Shown here in pieces: positions 1 to 5,983 of a DNA stretch of 10,036 bases. A program made the translations under genes and the position numbers. This DNA comes from JBDTCS01 sp039923455 (GTDB lineage: Bacteria; Bacteroidota; Ignavibacteria; Palsa-1295). Each line of letters starts with the position of its first letter. Position 1 is the stretch's first letter. The stretch lies in the NCBI GenBank assembly GCA_039923455.1, contig JBDTCS010000133.1, positions 1-10,036 of the forward strand. Direction: 5' to 3'. The notes below the pieces were generated by a model. That model did no database searches and was not told the DNA's origin. It worked only from the letters and a program-made list of their open reading frames with translations.

Positions 1-779
1 TTGCCCGTAAGATTGATCGTCGCCCAAAGGAAATTACTATAGGAGTGTCCCATGCTTCCGAAAGCGACCGTGTAGGAGCGATCATAATTCACGAGAATAT
101 CGCGATAAGGTCCAACAACAGAATCAAATTGCAATCCAAGACTATTCTGTTGTGTGCCTTTGTCGACAAAGACTGCAAAACCGGTATCGATCGGAACAGA
201 ATTATAGTGTACCGTGAAGATCACAAATCCTACACCGACCAACGAAGTGCCATCATAGGTGGATGTGACAAATGCAGAATCATCAAAGTTTGGCAGTGGA
301 AGCTGTGCCGTTTCTGTGCCACGGTGTGCTGTGATCCATTTCTGGTGCATGACGGATACCGCGAACGCAGAGCCGGTAACAAATCGGTTAACATACAGTG
401 GTACCGTTATGCTATCGAGCGTAGGATGATCGAGTGAACTGCTAAATCTCTCAGCATACCCAAAGCGCTCATACGTCTCTCCGTTTGAGACAAAAGTCTG
501 GTCAGTCAAGATGTTCAAAGTGTGGGTGGGATAACTCGCTGCAAAATAATGCAAACCTTCACTGCCACCAAGCTTGCTCGGAACCTTGGTGCTATGAGCG
601 GCTGGTCGAACAGTGATGCTCGACGCAGGCCCGGATTTCGAGTAGGACGGAATACTCTGAAAAAATGGTGAAGTACTCTGCGCACGCGTTAGGCCCACCA
701 AACTCAGGACAAGTGCGAATACGAAAAGTCCCAGGCGGTACCGTGATGGAATAGTAGATGTATTTATCATTGGCATCAT
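1..779 (-). CDS. Secreted protein of unknown function, N-terminal part (runs off left edge)
   Basis: Reading the minus strand from the ATG at 779-777 gives 259 codons without a stop up to the window edge, so the C-terminus is missing. The first 33 residues look like a Sec signal peptide: basic residues R13 and R15, a hydrophobic core at about 16-30 (LGLFVFALVLSLVGL), and a plausible cleavage site at TRA|QS after A33. The mature part is rich in Ser, Thr, Gly, Tyr and Phe with alternating hydrophobic residues, suggesting a beta-rich extracellular or surface protein. It has only one visible cysteine-free stretch and no motif I recognise. Possible starts are M1, M2 and M4; no Shine-Dalgarno sequence separates them. 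The gene is divergent from the Rieske gene, with about 150 bases between the starts. In FCB bacteria such proteins often carry a C-terminal type IX secretion or anchoring domain, but that part is outside the window. I am confident that it is coding and exported; its function is unknown. Confidence 0.8.
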   Translation of the reverse strand, partial: MMPMINTSTIPSRYRLGLFVFALVLSLVGLTRAQSTSPFFQSIPSYSKSGPASSITVRPAAHSTKVPSKLGGSEGLHYFAASYPTHTLNILTDQTFVSNGETYERFGYAERFSSSLDHPTLDSITVPLYVNRFVTGSAFAVSVMHQKWITAHRGTETAQLPLPNFDDSAFVTSTYDGTSLVGVGFVIFTVHYNSVPIDTGFAVFVDKGTQQNSLGLQFDSVVGPYRDILVNYDRSYTVAFGSMGHSYSNFLWATINLTG

Positions 780-930
780 GTGAAGATTTTTTTGACCAGC
801 CTTATTGTGACAAATTCAAACGAAAGAGTGTCTTTAATTATGCGGGGTCATCGCTTACTTGGCTGACTTGAATACAAACGAAGCGACCGTCAATAACTAC
901 TAATGAACTACTAAAGGTAAAAATAGATAT
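780..930. promoter_or_regulatory. Divergent intergenic region between secreted-protein gene and Rieske gene
   Basis: These 151 bases separate two divergent genes and so must hold the promoter of each, unless transcription enters from elsewhere. The stretch is AT-rich at both ends. I find no clear sigma-70 box pair and no convincing Bacteroidota-type TAnnTTTG box on either strand. The only Shine-Dalgarno-like element is AAAGG at 913-917, about 13 bases before the Rieske ATG, which is further away than usual. The promoter role is inferred from gene orientation. Confidence 0.4.
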
Positions 931-1461
931 ATGAGTTCGTCAGATGGCATAATCCAGATCAATCTAAATCCTGAAGGTCTTGGTCAACGTTCCGATGATA
1001 CTATTGCCGACGAGAGCAGGAGGGCCTTCCTAAAAAAAATCGGGGCGGTTCTTGGAGGTGTCACATTGATTGGTGGCGTTGCGCCATTCCTTGCAAGTTG
1101 CGGTTCGAGTAGCAATCCAACCAGTTTGGGGACACCGAATACCAAGCCGCAAATCATCGTAGATGTTAAGTCATTGACAGGAAACAATCAAGTGCTCGTC
1201 GCTTCAGAGAATGGACCCGATGGCGCGAATGTCGCGGTTGTGCGTCAATCAACGGGGGTTTATATTTCACTTTCCATGATGTGCACTCATGCAGGTTGCG
1301 AATTGAATCCTCCAAGCGGGGGCCTCATGCACTGCGATTGTCACAGTTCCGATTTTGACTTATCAGGAAAAGTGATTGACGGTCCTGCTCGCTTGCCCCT
1401 CTCCAGATACCCGACAACCTTTGATGCAACCTCGAACACAGTGGTAGTGAAATTCAAATAG
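931..1461 (+). CDS. Rieske [2Fe-2S] protein, Tat-type lipoprotein
   Basis: A 176-residue Rieske iron-sulfur protein, probably a one-electron carrier on the outer face of the cytoplasmic membrane. Box I is CTHAGC at 118-123 and box II is CDCHSS at 135-140. By family knowledge C118, H120, C135 and H138 bind the cluster, and C123 and C137 form the disulfide found in cytochrome bc/b6f-type Rieske proteins. S140 matches the Ser that hydrogen-bonds the cluster, and GPARLPL at 151-157 matches the proline loop. F142 occupies the place of the usual Tyr, which should lower the redox potential. The N-terminus has SRRAFLKK at 29-36, a Tat motif, then a hydrophobic stretch ending in LASC with C57 as a candidate lipid-attachment site. 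It is therefore predicted to be folded in the cytoplasm, exported by Tat and lipid-anchored. No cytochrome b or c gene lies next to it, so its partner is unknown. It could be a bc-complex subunit encoded apart from the complex, or the Rieske subunit of another oxidoreductase. The start is the only ATG upstream of the Tat motif. Confidence 0.9.
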   Translation: MSSSDGIIQINLNPEGLGQRSDDTIADESRRAFLKKIGAVLGGVTLIGGVAPFLASCGSSSNPTSLGTPNTKPQIIVDVKSLTGNNQVLVASENGPDGANVAVVRQSTGVYISLSMMCTHAGCELNPPSGGLMHCDCHSSDFDLSGKVIDGPARLPLSRYPTTFDATSNTVVVKFK

Positions 1462-1939
1462 GCACAATTGCGAGCTAAAGGGCCAGAATTCCTCGGTTCA
1501 TTCTGTCAAATGGCCTGACGAAGCTGTCGCCGGCGGATCCCGACACATCGCGGTGCGCTTTCGACCGCACCCGAACACTCGGGCAGATTGCTAACCACCC
1601 CAAAATTTGAACCAACTGAGCGCGTGAGGCGTTTCTCGTGGGATGTTTTCCAGGGGTCGAGTATACCGCTTTAGGTGAATTCTGCTCTAGCTTGGTGATA
1701 AGATTCTGTCGCCAATGCGAAACTTCTTCGGAGCATTGCGGTCTAATCAATGCATTGCGGCACCGATCACTCGGCTGCTCAATGCCAGATCGTGTTTTGG
1801 GAAAGCTTGTTCGGGGAGAATAGGTACTGCCGGGGATTCTTGTGCCTGTGGATACTTACCGGATGGTCTTACCTTTTCTCGTGACCTCTCCAGAATATTA
1901 TACGTGCATTGTTGTACCATTTTGCCATCTATTTGATTG
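1462..1939. other. Gene-free stretch with local hairpins and clustered CAATGC half-sites
   Basis: I see no convincing gene in these 478 bases. Open frames on both strands (minus 1475-1750, plus 1715-1936) encode Arg-, Cys- and Ser-rich peptides with no recognisable domain. The part around 1525-1590 looks richer in G+C than the flanking genes. Visible structure includes CAGAAT (1484-1489) facing ATTCTG (1500-1505) just after the Rieske stop, with no T-run; GGTGCG (1552-1557) facing CGCACC (1566-1571); and CCCGA (1570-1574) facing TCGGG (1579-1583). CAATGC/GCATTG elements cluster at 1713-1785. TATTAT at 1896-1901 could be a -10 box for the foldase gene, but no matching -35 box is clear. I found no signature of tRNA, tmRNA, RNase P or SRP RNA. 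The stretch may be a leader or regulatory region, a decayed gene, or an undescribed small RNA. Confidence 0.5.
1713..1785. repeat. Cluster of CAATGC/GCATTG half-sites
   Basis: CAATGC occurs at 1713-1718, 1748-1753 and 1780-1785, and its complement GCATTG at 1733-1738 and 1752-1757. The two middle sites merge into the 10-base palindrome CAATGCATTG at 1748-1757. GCATTGCGG is a direct 9-base repeat at 1733-1741 and 1752-1760, 19 bases apart. Five half-sites in 73 bases is far above the roughly 0.04 expected by chance for one chosen hexamer on both strands, although the hexamer was chosen after looking. It could be a binding-site array upstream of the foldase gene, or RNA arms. No function is shown. 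Confidence 0.45.
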
Positions 1940-4183
1940 ATGAGAGATATTCGATCTTTGGCGCCAACGAGGCGATTTTCTATCCTATCGGCTTTTGTAC
2001 TCCTCGGAAGTCTCGTTGCCTTTACAGTCTACGCTGCGATTACCGGTAGCTCATTCTTTTCCAAAACCAAGCCGGTTAGCAGCCGCACCAAAAGTGCAGT
2101 CATAAAAGGCGGCGACGAGAAGGGTACTTGGGTTATCAAAACATCTTTCGGTAATATCGGACTTTCCGAGTTCGAGCAAGCCTATCGCCGCATGAACGAT
2201 AAGTATGCGTACGCGACTACCCTCGACTCCCTCAAAGATTTTCTAAATGTGTATGCAGATTACCGTCTGAAGCTCGAGGATGCTCAGCGCGAAGGACTCG
2301 ACAAAGACCCGAAAATCTTGAACGAGATCAAAGGGTATCGAGATATGCTCGCCGGCCCGTATCTCTTGGATAAAGAGGTAACCGAGCCAGCCATCAAAGA
2401 ACTTTATCGCCGCCGACAATTCGAAGTCCACGCAGGCCATTTCCTCGCGGCGATTCACAATCCGCTCGATCCTGCCGACACGCTTCGTGCATATAAAAAA
2501 GCGATGGAGGCCTTACATCGTTTGCAAAACGGCGAGTCTATGACACTCGTAGTTATGAATCCAGCAAACCGTGCGCTATTGGCCGACAGGAATCCTGATA
2601 TTCTTAGACATCCAATTCAACACCCAGCCGGTGACACCACACCAGTATGGGAAGGTTCAGATGATAAAGGTAGTGCGAAGGGTGGTGGAGATCTTGGTTT
2701 CTTCACCGGTGGTATGACGGTTCGTCCGTTTGAGGATGCAGTTTATGCATTGAAGCCGGGTGAGATTACTCAGTATCCTGTCCGTACACGTTTTGGGTAT
2801 CATATCATTCAGCTTTATGAAATCATCCCGCGCATCGGCGGAGTGAAGGTGCATCATATTCTCGTCCAAATGGCGCCTGAGACAGAGGACACCTCGAAGT
2901 ATTGGCACAAGATCGACAGCCTGTATCAGGCCATCCAGCACGGCGCAAACTTTGAGCAAGTTGCTCGCGAATCGAGTGAAGACCCAAAGACATCGAAAGA
3001 GGGCGGCGACATGGGCTACATAAACCGTGAAGATCATCGCGCGGAGCTTTCGTTTGATCATGCAGCATACTCGCTCAAAGATGGTGAGGTCTCCGGTATT
3101 ATTCGTACGAGCTTTGGCTACCACATCATCAAGCGTGTTGGGACTATTCCTGCGAAGACCTACGACGAAGAGAAAGATCTGCTGAAGCAAATGTACAAGC
3201 GCTACTATTTCAACGAAGATCGTGAGAAGCGCCTTACGCTCCTCAAAGCGAAATACAACTTCAAGTTTGATTCATCCGCTGTCACCTATTTTCTATCGAA
3301 GCTCGATAGCTCACGGACCTCGCTTGATTCGAGTTGGTCGAAAAAGTTGACACCAGCTGACAAAGGACACGTCATCTTTCACTTGAACGGCGAAGGTTGG
3401 ACGGTCGGCGCACTCGTTGATTCGCTGAATGCGCAACCCGGATACGCACTTGCTCGTAATACACTCTATGAGCTCATTAACAAAACGATCGAAGATCGTA
3501 CACTTGAAATTGCTTCGCGCGACGTCAGCAAAGCATATCCGGAGTTTGATCAGATCATGAAGGACTATCGCAACGGTATCATTCTGTTTGAACTTGAGAA
3601 TAAGCGGGTATGGAGCAAGGTCGTGCCGGATAGTGCAAAGGAGATGAGCTATTATCTAGAGCACAAAGCGAAGTTCTTATGGCCGGAGCGTATTGATCTT
3701 TCTGAGATATTTATCGTTTCCGATTCGCTGGCTCGTCAGATCTACCAACGCATTCTTGCGGGTGAGAATTTTGATTCGCTTGCGAAGAAATACACCGAGC
3801 GTCCGGGATACAAAGAGAAGGCGGGTCACTGGGGCATTCTCCAAAAAGATGAGAATGAACTGGCTCGTCGCGCATTCGGATTCGTCGTCGATGAAGTTAA
3901 AGAGCCATTTAGTTTCCAGGGCGGGTATTCGATCGTACGATTGAATCGTCGTGATCCTATCCATCCAAAGACATTCGAAGAAGCGAGACAGGAAGTCGCG
4001 AGCCAATATCAAGATGATAGAGCAAGCCAGCTTCGAGCCGAATGGGTTACTGCACTGCGCAAAAAGTACAAGCGTCAGTTGAACACGACGCTCATCACGC
4101 AGCAATGGGAGAAGAACCACCCTGCGACCGTAGGCACCGCTACACCGGGTTCCAGTGTTACTCCGGAAGGGAAGACCAATTGA
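1940..4183 (+). CDS. Membrane-anchored periplasmic peptidyl-prolyl isomerase with three parvulin (PpiC) units
   Basis: A 747-residue foldase of the SurA/PrsA/PpiD type, predicted to catalyse cis-trans isomerisation at prolines and to chaperone exported proteins. After basic residues at 11-12, residues 14-33 form a single hydrophobic segment with no strong AxA site, so it is more likely an anchor than a cleaved signal. A helical SurA-N-like region follows at about 75-160. Parvulin unit 1 (about 163-296) has GGGDLG at 248-253 and FGYHIIQ at 285-291, with an unusually long insert between its first strand and GGGDLG. Unit 2 (about 303-400) is textbook: HHILV at 305-309, GGDMG at 355-359 and FGYHIIK at 392-398. 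Unit 3 (about 584-670) is degenerate, with GHWG in place of GGDLG and GGYSIVRL near its end. The tail is rich in Thr, Pro and Gly. I chose ATG 1940; TTG 1937 directly before it would add one residue. There is no Shine-Dalgarno sequence. It ends at a strong terminator, so it is probably transcribed separately from surA. Confidence 0.88.
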   Translation: MRDIRSLAPTRRFSILSAFVLLGSLVAFTVYAAITGSSFFSKTKPVSSRTKSAVIKGGDEKGTWVIKTSFGNIGLSEFEQAYRRMNDKYAYATTLDSLKDFLNVYADYRLKLEDAQREGLDKDPKILNEIKGYRDMLAGPYLLDKEVTEPAIKELYRRRQFEVHAGHFLAAIHNPLDPADTLRAYKKAMEALHRLQNGESMTLVVMNPANRALLADRNPDILRHPIQHPAGDTTPVWEGSDDKGSAKGGGDLGFFTGGMTVRPFEDAVYALKPGEITQYPVRTRFGYHIIQLYEIIPRIGGVKVHHILVQMAPETEDTSKYWHKIDSLYQAIQHGANFEQVARESSEDPKTSKEGGDMGYINREDHRAELSFDHAAYSLKDGEVSGIIRTSFGYHIIKRVGTIPAKTYDEEKDLLKQMYKRYYFNEDREKRLTLLKAKYNFKFDSSAVTYFLSKLDSSRTSLDSSWSKKLTPADKGHVIFHLNGEGWTVGALVDSLNAQPGYALARNTLYELINKTIEDRTLEIASRDVSKAYPEFDQIMKDYRNGIILFELENKRVWSKVVPDSAKEMSYYLEHKAKFLWPERIDLSEIFIVSDSLARQIYQRILAGENFDSLAKKYTERPGYKEKAGHWGILQKDENELARRAFGFVVDEVKEPFSFQGGYSIVRLNRRDPIHPKTFEEARQEVASQYQDDRASQLRAEWVTALRKKYKRQLNTTLITQQWEKNHPATVGTATPGSSVTPEGKTN

Positions 4184-4266
4184 GCGCAATGATGCCGCTA
4201 GAGGCAAATTCGAAGCGACAAGAAACTTCAGAGGATGCCGGGCGTAGCAGAGCATAGATAGTCGAG

Positions 4267-4317
4267 AGAACGAAGCACCTTCTATTATCTACAATGGAAA
4301 TTGCTTCGTTCTTTTTT
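4267..4317 (+). terminator. Rho-independent terminator after the three-parvulin foldase gene
   Basis: AGAACGAAGCA at 4267-4277 and TGCTTCGTTCT at 4302-4312 are exact reverse complements, giving an 11-bp stem with a 24-base loop. The stem runs directly into six T residues (4312-4317). It lies 83 bases after the foldase stop and about 50 bases before the surA start, so it should end most foldase transcripts and separates the two genes into different units. The large loop is the only atypical point. Confidence 0.82.
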
Positions 4318-4356
4318 GTTGGAATATTTTAGCGGTAAGGTAAGCAGATTTTTTTA

Positions 4357-4359
4357 GGT
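4357..4359 (+). promoter_or_regulatory. Ribosome binding site (AGG) supporting the TTG start of surA
   Basis: AGG lies nine bases before TTG at 4369, in a context of T-run, AGGT and AACGAG. No ATG occurs in this frame before the signal peptide. The alternatives are GTG at 4384 and 4405, neither of which has a comparable upstream element. This makes TTG 4369 the best start, and it is one of the few genes here with a well-spaced Shine-Dalgarno element. Confidence 0.55.
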
Positions 4360-4368
4360 AACGAGATT

Positions 4369-5775
4369 TTGATCGAACGACACGTGCGCACAAATTCAAT
4401 CGTAGTGACGAAGCAAGAAAGGCGATTTGTATCTCCATTGCTGCTGGCGGTGCTTACTGCAGCCGTTTTCAGTTGCGGATTAGCTGCAACAAGTGCAAGT
4501 GCGCAGATCAAGACGCTCCGAGAAGGTGATAAGGTAGATGCTGTGGTTGCGGTTGTGGGTAGATACCCGATCTATAAATCTTCGATTGACGGCAAGATCC
4601 AGATCTTTCTCATGCAGAGAAACGCAACACACATCTCCGACGACACACTCAAACAATTGCGCAAGCAATTGCTTGACGCAGAGATCGATGAAAAAGTGAT
4701 GCTGGCAAAGGCTGATCAGGATTCGATTAATGTCACCGAAGCGGAAGTCGATGATCGCATGGAGCAGCAGATTCGGTTGTACGTACGTCAGCTTGGCTCG
4801 GAAGCAAACGTCGAAAAGCAATTCGGTAGGTCGGTCGCAGAACTGAAGTCAAGCCCTGAGCTTCGTCAGCGTGCACGTGAGAGCTTGATGATCGAGCAAG
4901 AGCGCTATCGATCGATTCCCGCTAGCACGAGTATTTCTCGACACGACGTCGAAGAGTTCTATCATTTATATAAAGATAGTCTCCCATCGATATCTGCTGA
5001 AGTGGATCTCTCGACGATCATGAAGTTCGTCAAGCCGCAGCCGAACCAAAAAGATCGTTCGAAGAAATTCGCTCTGAGTCTTCTTGATTCACTGCAAAAC
5101 GGAGTTGACTTTGCAACCCTCGCCCGTAGATACTCGCAGCATTCCACCGCGAAGAATGGTGGCGATCTCGGTGATTTCTATCCTCGCGGCACGTTCCTTC
5201 CTGAGTTCGAGGAGGCCGCGTTCAAACTGAAGCCGAATGAAGTGAGCAAAGTAATCGAAACCGATCAAGGATTTCATATTATCAAATTGATCGAACGTCG
5301 CGGTGAGGAGATTCACGTTGCGCAGATTCTAATCAAGCCAAACGCAAACAGCGCCGACGAAGAAGTTGCACGTAACGAACTCTTAGCGCTCAAGGCCCGT
5401 GCGGAAAAAGGCGAAGATTTTGGTAAACTTGCGACCGAATCTTCCGATGATCCTGAGACGAAAGCGACCGGCGGAATGCTCGGGAGACTGCGTGTCGAAG
5501 ATCTGGCACCGGAACAGCGCGAGGTCGTGGATTCATTGAAGGCCGGAGAGATATCACGACCGCTCCACATTGCACTTTCGAAAACGCTCACAGGTTATCA
5601 GATCGTCAGGCTGAATGCTCGAATTCCACCACATCCGGTTTCGCTTACACAAGATTATCGCGAGATCGAAGCGACCGCGATGCAGTGGAAGCAGAATCGT
5701 GATTTGCAAAAGTTTATCGCCGATGCACGGGCTACTGTCTATATTCAGTCGGGAGATATCGAATCGTTCTATTAG
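4369..5775 (+). CDS. surA: SurA-like periplasmic chaperone / peptidyl-prolyl isomerase
   Basis: A 468-residue SurA-type protein; SurA escorts unfolded outer-membrane proteins through the periplasm. The N-terminus carries basic residues (K15, R18, R19), a hydrophobic core at about 20-36 and a cleavage site at SASA|Q after A45. C36 lies in VFSC, a poor lipobox, so a soluble protein is more likely than a lipoprotein. The SurA N-domain begins at about 54 with DKVDAVVAVVGRYPIY and continues as amphipathic helices to about 205. Parvulin unit 1 (about 210-308) has GGDLG at 264-268 and GFHIIKL at 301-307. Unit 2 (about 315-416) has HVAQILIK at 316-323, GGMLG at 368-372 and GYQIVRL at 409-415, so it is more diverged. 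The length and two-parvulin layout match E. coli SurA (428 residues). It follows a terminator and its own ribosome binding site, suggesting an independent promoter in the short AT-rich gap. The stop codon lies at the edge of a tandem-repeat array. Confidence 0.88.
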   Translation: MIERHVRTNSIVVTKQERRFVSPLLLAVLTAAVFSCGLAATSASAQIKTLREGDKVDAVVAVVGRYPIYKSSIDGKIQIFLMQRNATHISDDTLKQLRKQLLDAEIDEKVMLAKADQDSINVTEAEVDDRMEQQIRLYVRQLGSEANVEKQFGRSVAELKSSPELRQRARESLMIEQERYRSIPASTSISRHDVEEFYHLYKDSLPSISAEVDLSTIMKFVKPQPNQKDRSKKFALSLLDSLQNGVDFATLARRYSQHSTAKNGGDLGDFYPRGTFLPEFEEAAFKLKPNEVSKVIETDQGFHIIKLIERRGEEIHVAQILIKPNANSADEEVARNELLALKARAEKGEDFGKLATESSDDPETKATGGMLGRLRVEDLAPEQREVVDSLKAGEISRPLHIALSKTLTGYQIVRLNARIPPHPVSLTQDYREIEATAMQWKQNRDLQKFIADARATVYIQSGDIESFY

Positions 5776-5778
5776 TTG

Positions 5779-5886
5779 TTGCTAATTAGTTAGTAGTTGC
5801 TTATTAGTTAGTAGTTGCTTATTAGTTAGTAGTTGCTAATTAGTTAGTAGTTGCTAATTAGTTAGTAGTTGCTAATTAGTTAGTTG
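5779..5886. repeat. 18-bp tandem repeat, six copies (minisatellite)
   Basis: Six head-to-tail copies of the 18-base unit TTGCTAATTAGTTAGTAG start at 5779, 5797, 5815, 5833, 5851 and 5869. Copies 1, 4, 5 and 6 carry the palindrome CTAATTAG. Copies 2 and 3 have CTTATTAG instead, a single shared substitution. Copy 6 ends in TTG rather than TAG, and TTGCTAG follows as a partial copy. The bases around the surA stop (TATTAGTTG, 5770-5778) resemble a degenerate unit. Because 18 is a multiple of three and the unit has stops in each frame, the array is closed to translation in all six frames. No spacers are present, so it is not a CRISPR array. Its function is unknown. Confidence 0.95.
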
Positions 5887-5906
5887 TTGCTAGGATTGAA
5901 GTAGGC

Positions 5907-5948
5907 CGACTACATTCGTGATACCATGATCACGCCGGAATGTAGCCG
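5907..5948. other. Strong imperfect hairpin upstream of the first M16 gene
   Basis: CTACATTC (5910-5917) pairs with GAATGTAG (5938-5945). Two more G-C pairs follow outside a single mismatch (C5907-G5948 and G5908-C5947). Inside, CGTGAT (5917-5922) pairs with ATCACG (5929-5934) around a six-base loop, leaving a short bulge at about 5935-5937. A loose T-rich run follows (TTGTGCTTTT), so it might work as a weak terminator for surA. Because it is nearly palindromic, it might instead be a protein-binding operator or an RNA structure in the leader of the M16 gene. The pairing is plain from the sequence; the role is inferred. Confidence 0.6.
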
Positions 5949-5983
5949 TTGTGCTTTTCACCAGAATAGTTTGCTACCACAGC

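Noticed and set aside
45..437. Plus-strand open frame of 130 codons at the left edge
   Set aside because: It is antisense to the minus-strand frame that is open over 1-779 and begins with a clear signal peptide; its Arg/Cys/Ile-rich product looks like a shadow.
1475..1750. Minus-strand open frame of 91 codons in the gap after the Rieske gene
   Set aside because: No recognisable domain, no ribosome binding site and no partner gene. I could not separate it from chance or from a decayed gene, so it is only mentioned in the description of the gap.
1715..1936. Plus-strand open frame of 73 codons ending right before the foldase start
   Set aside because: The near-contact with the next gene is suggestive of coupling, but the Cys/Arg/Ser-rich peptide has no domain and no ribosome binding site.
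1968..1990. Twin arginine in the foldase N-terminus (TRRFSIL) as a Tat signal
   Set aside because: It does not fit S/T-R-R-x-F-L-K, and the protein has no cofactor that would need Tat export; Sec-type anchoring fits better.
5779..5886. Tandem repeats as a CRISPR array
   Set aside because: Units of 18 bases abut with no spacers, and no cas gene is present.
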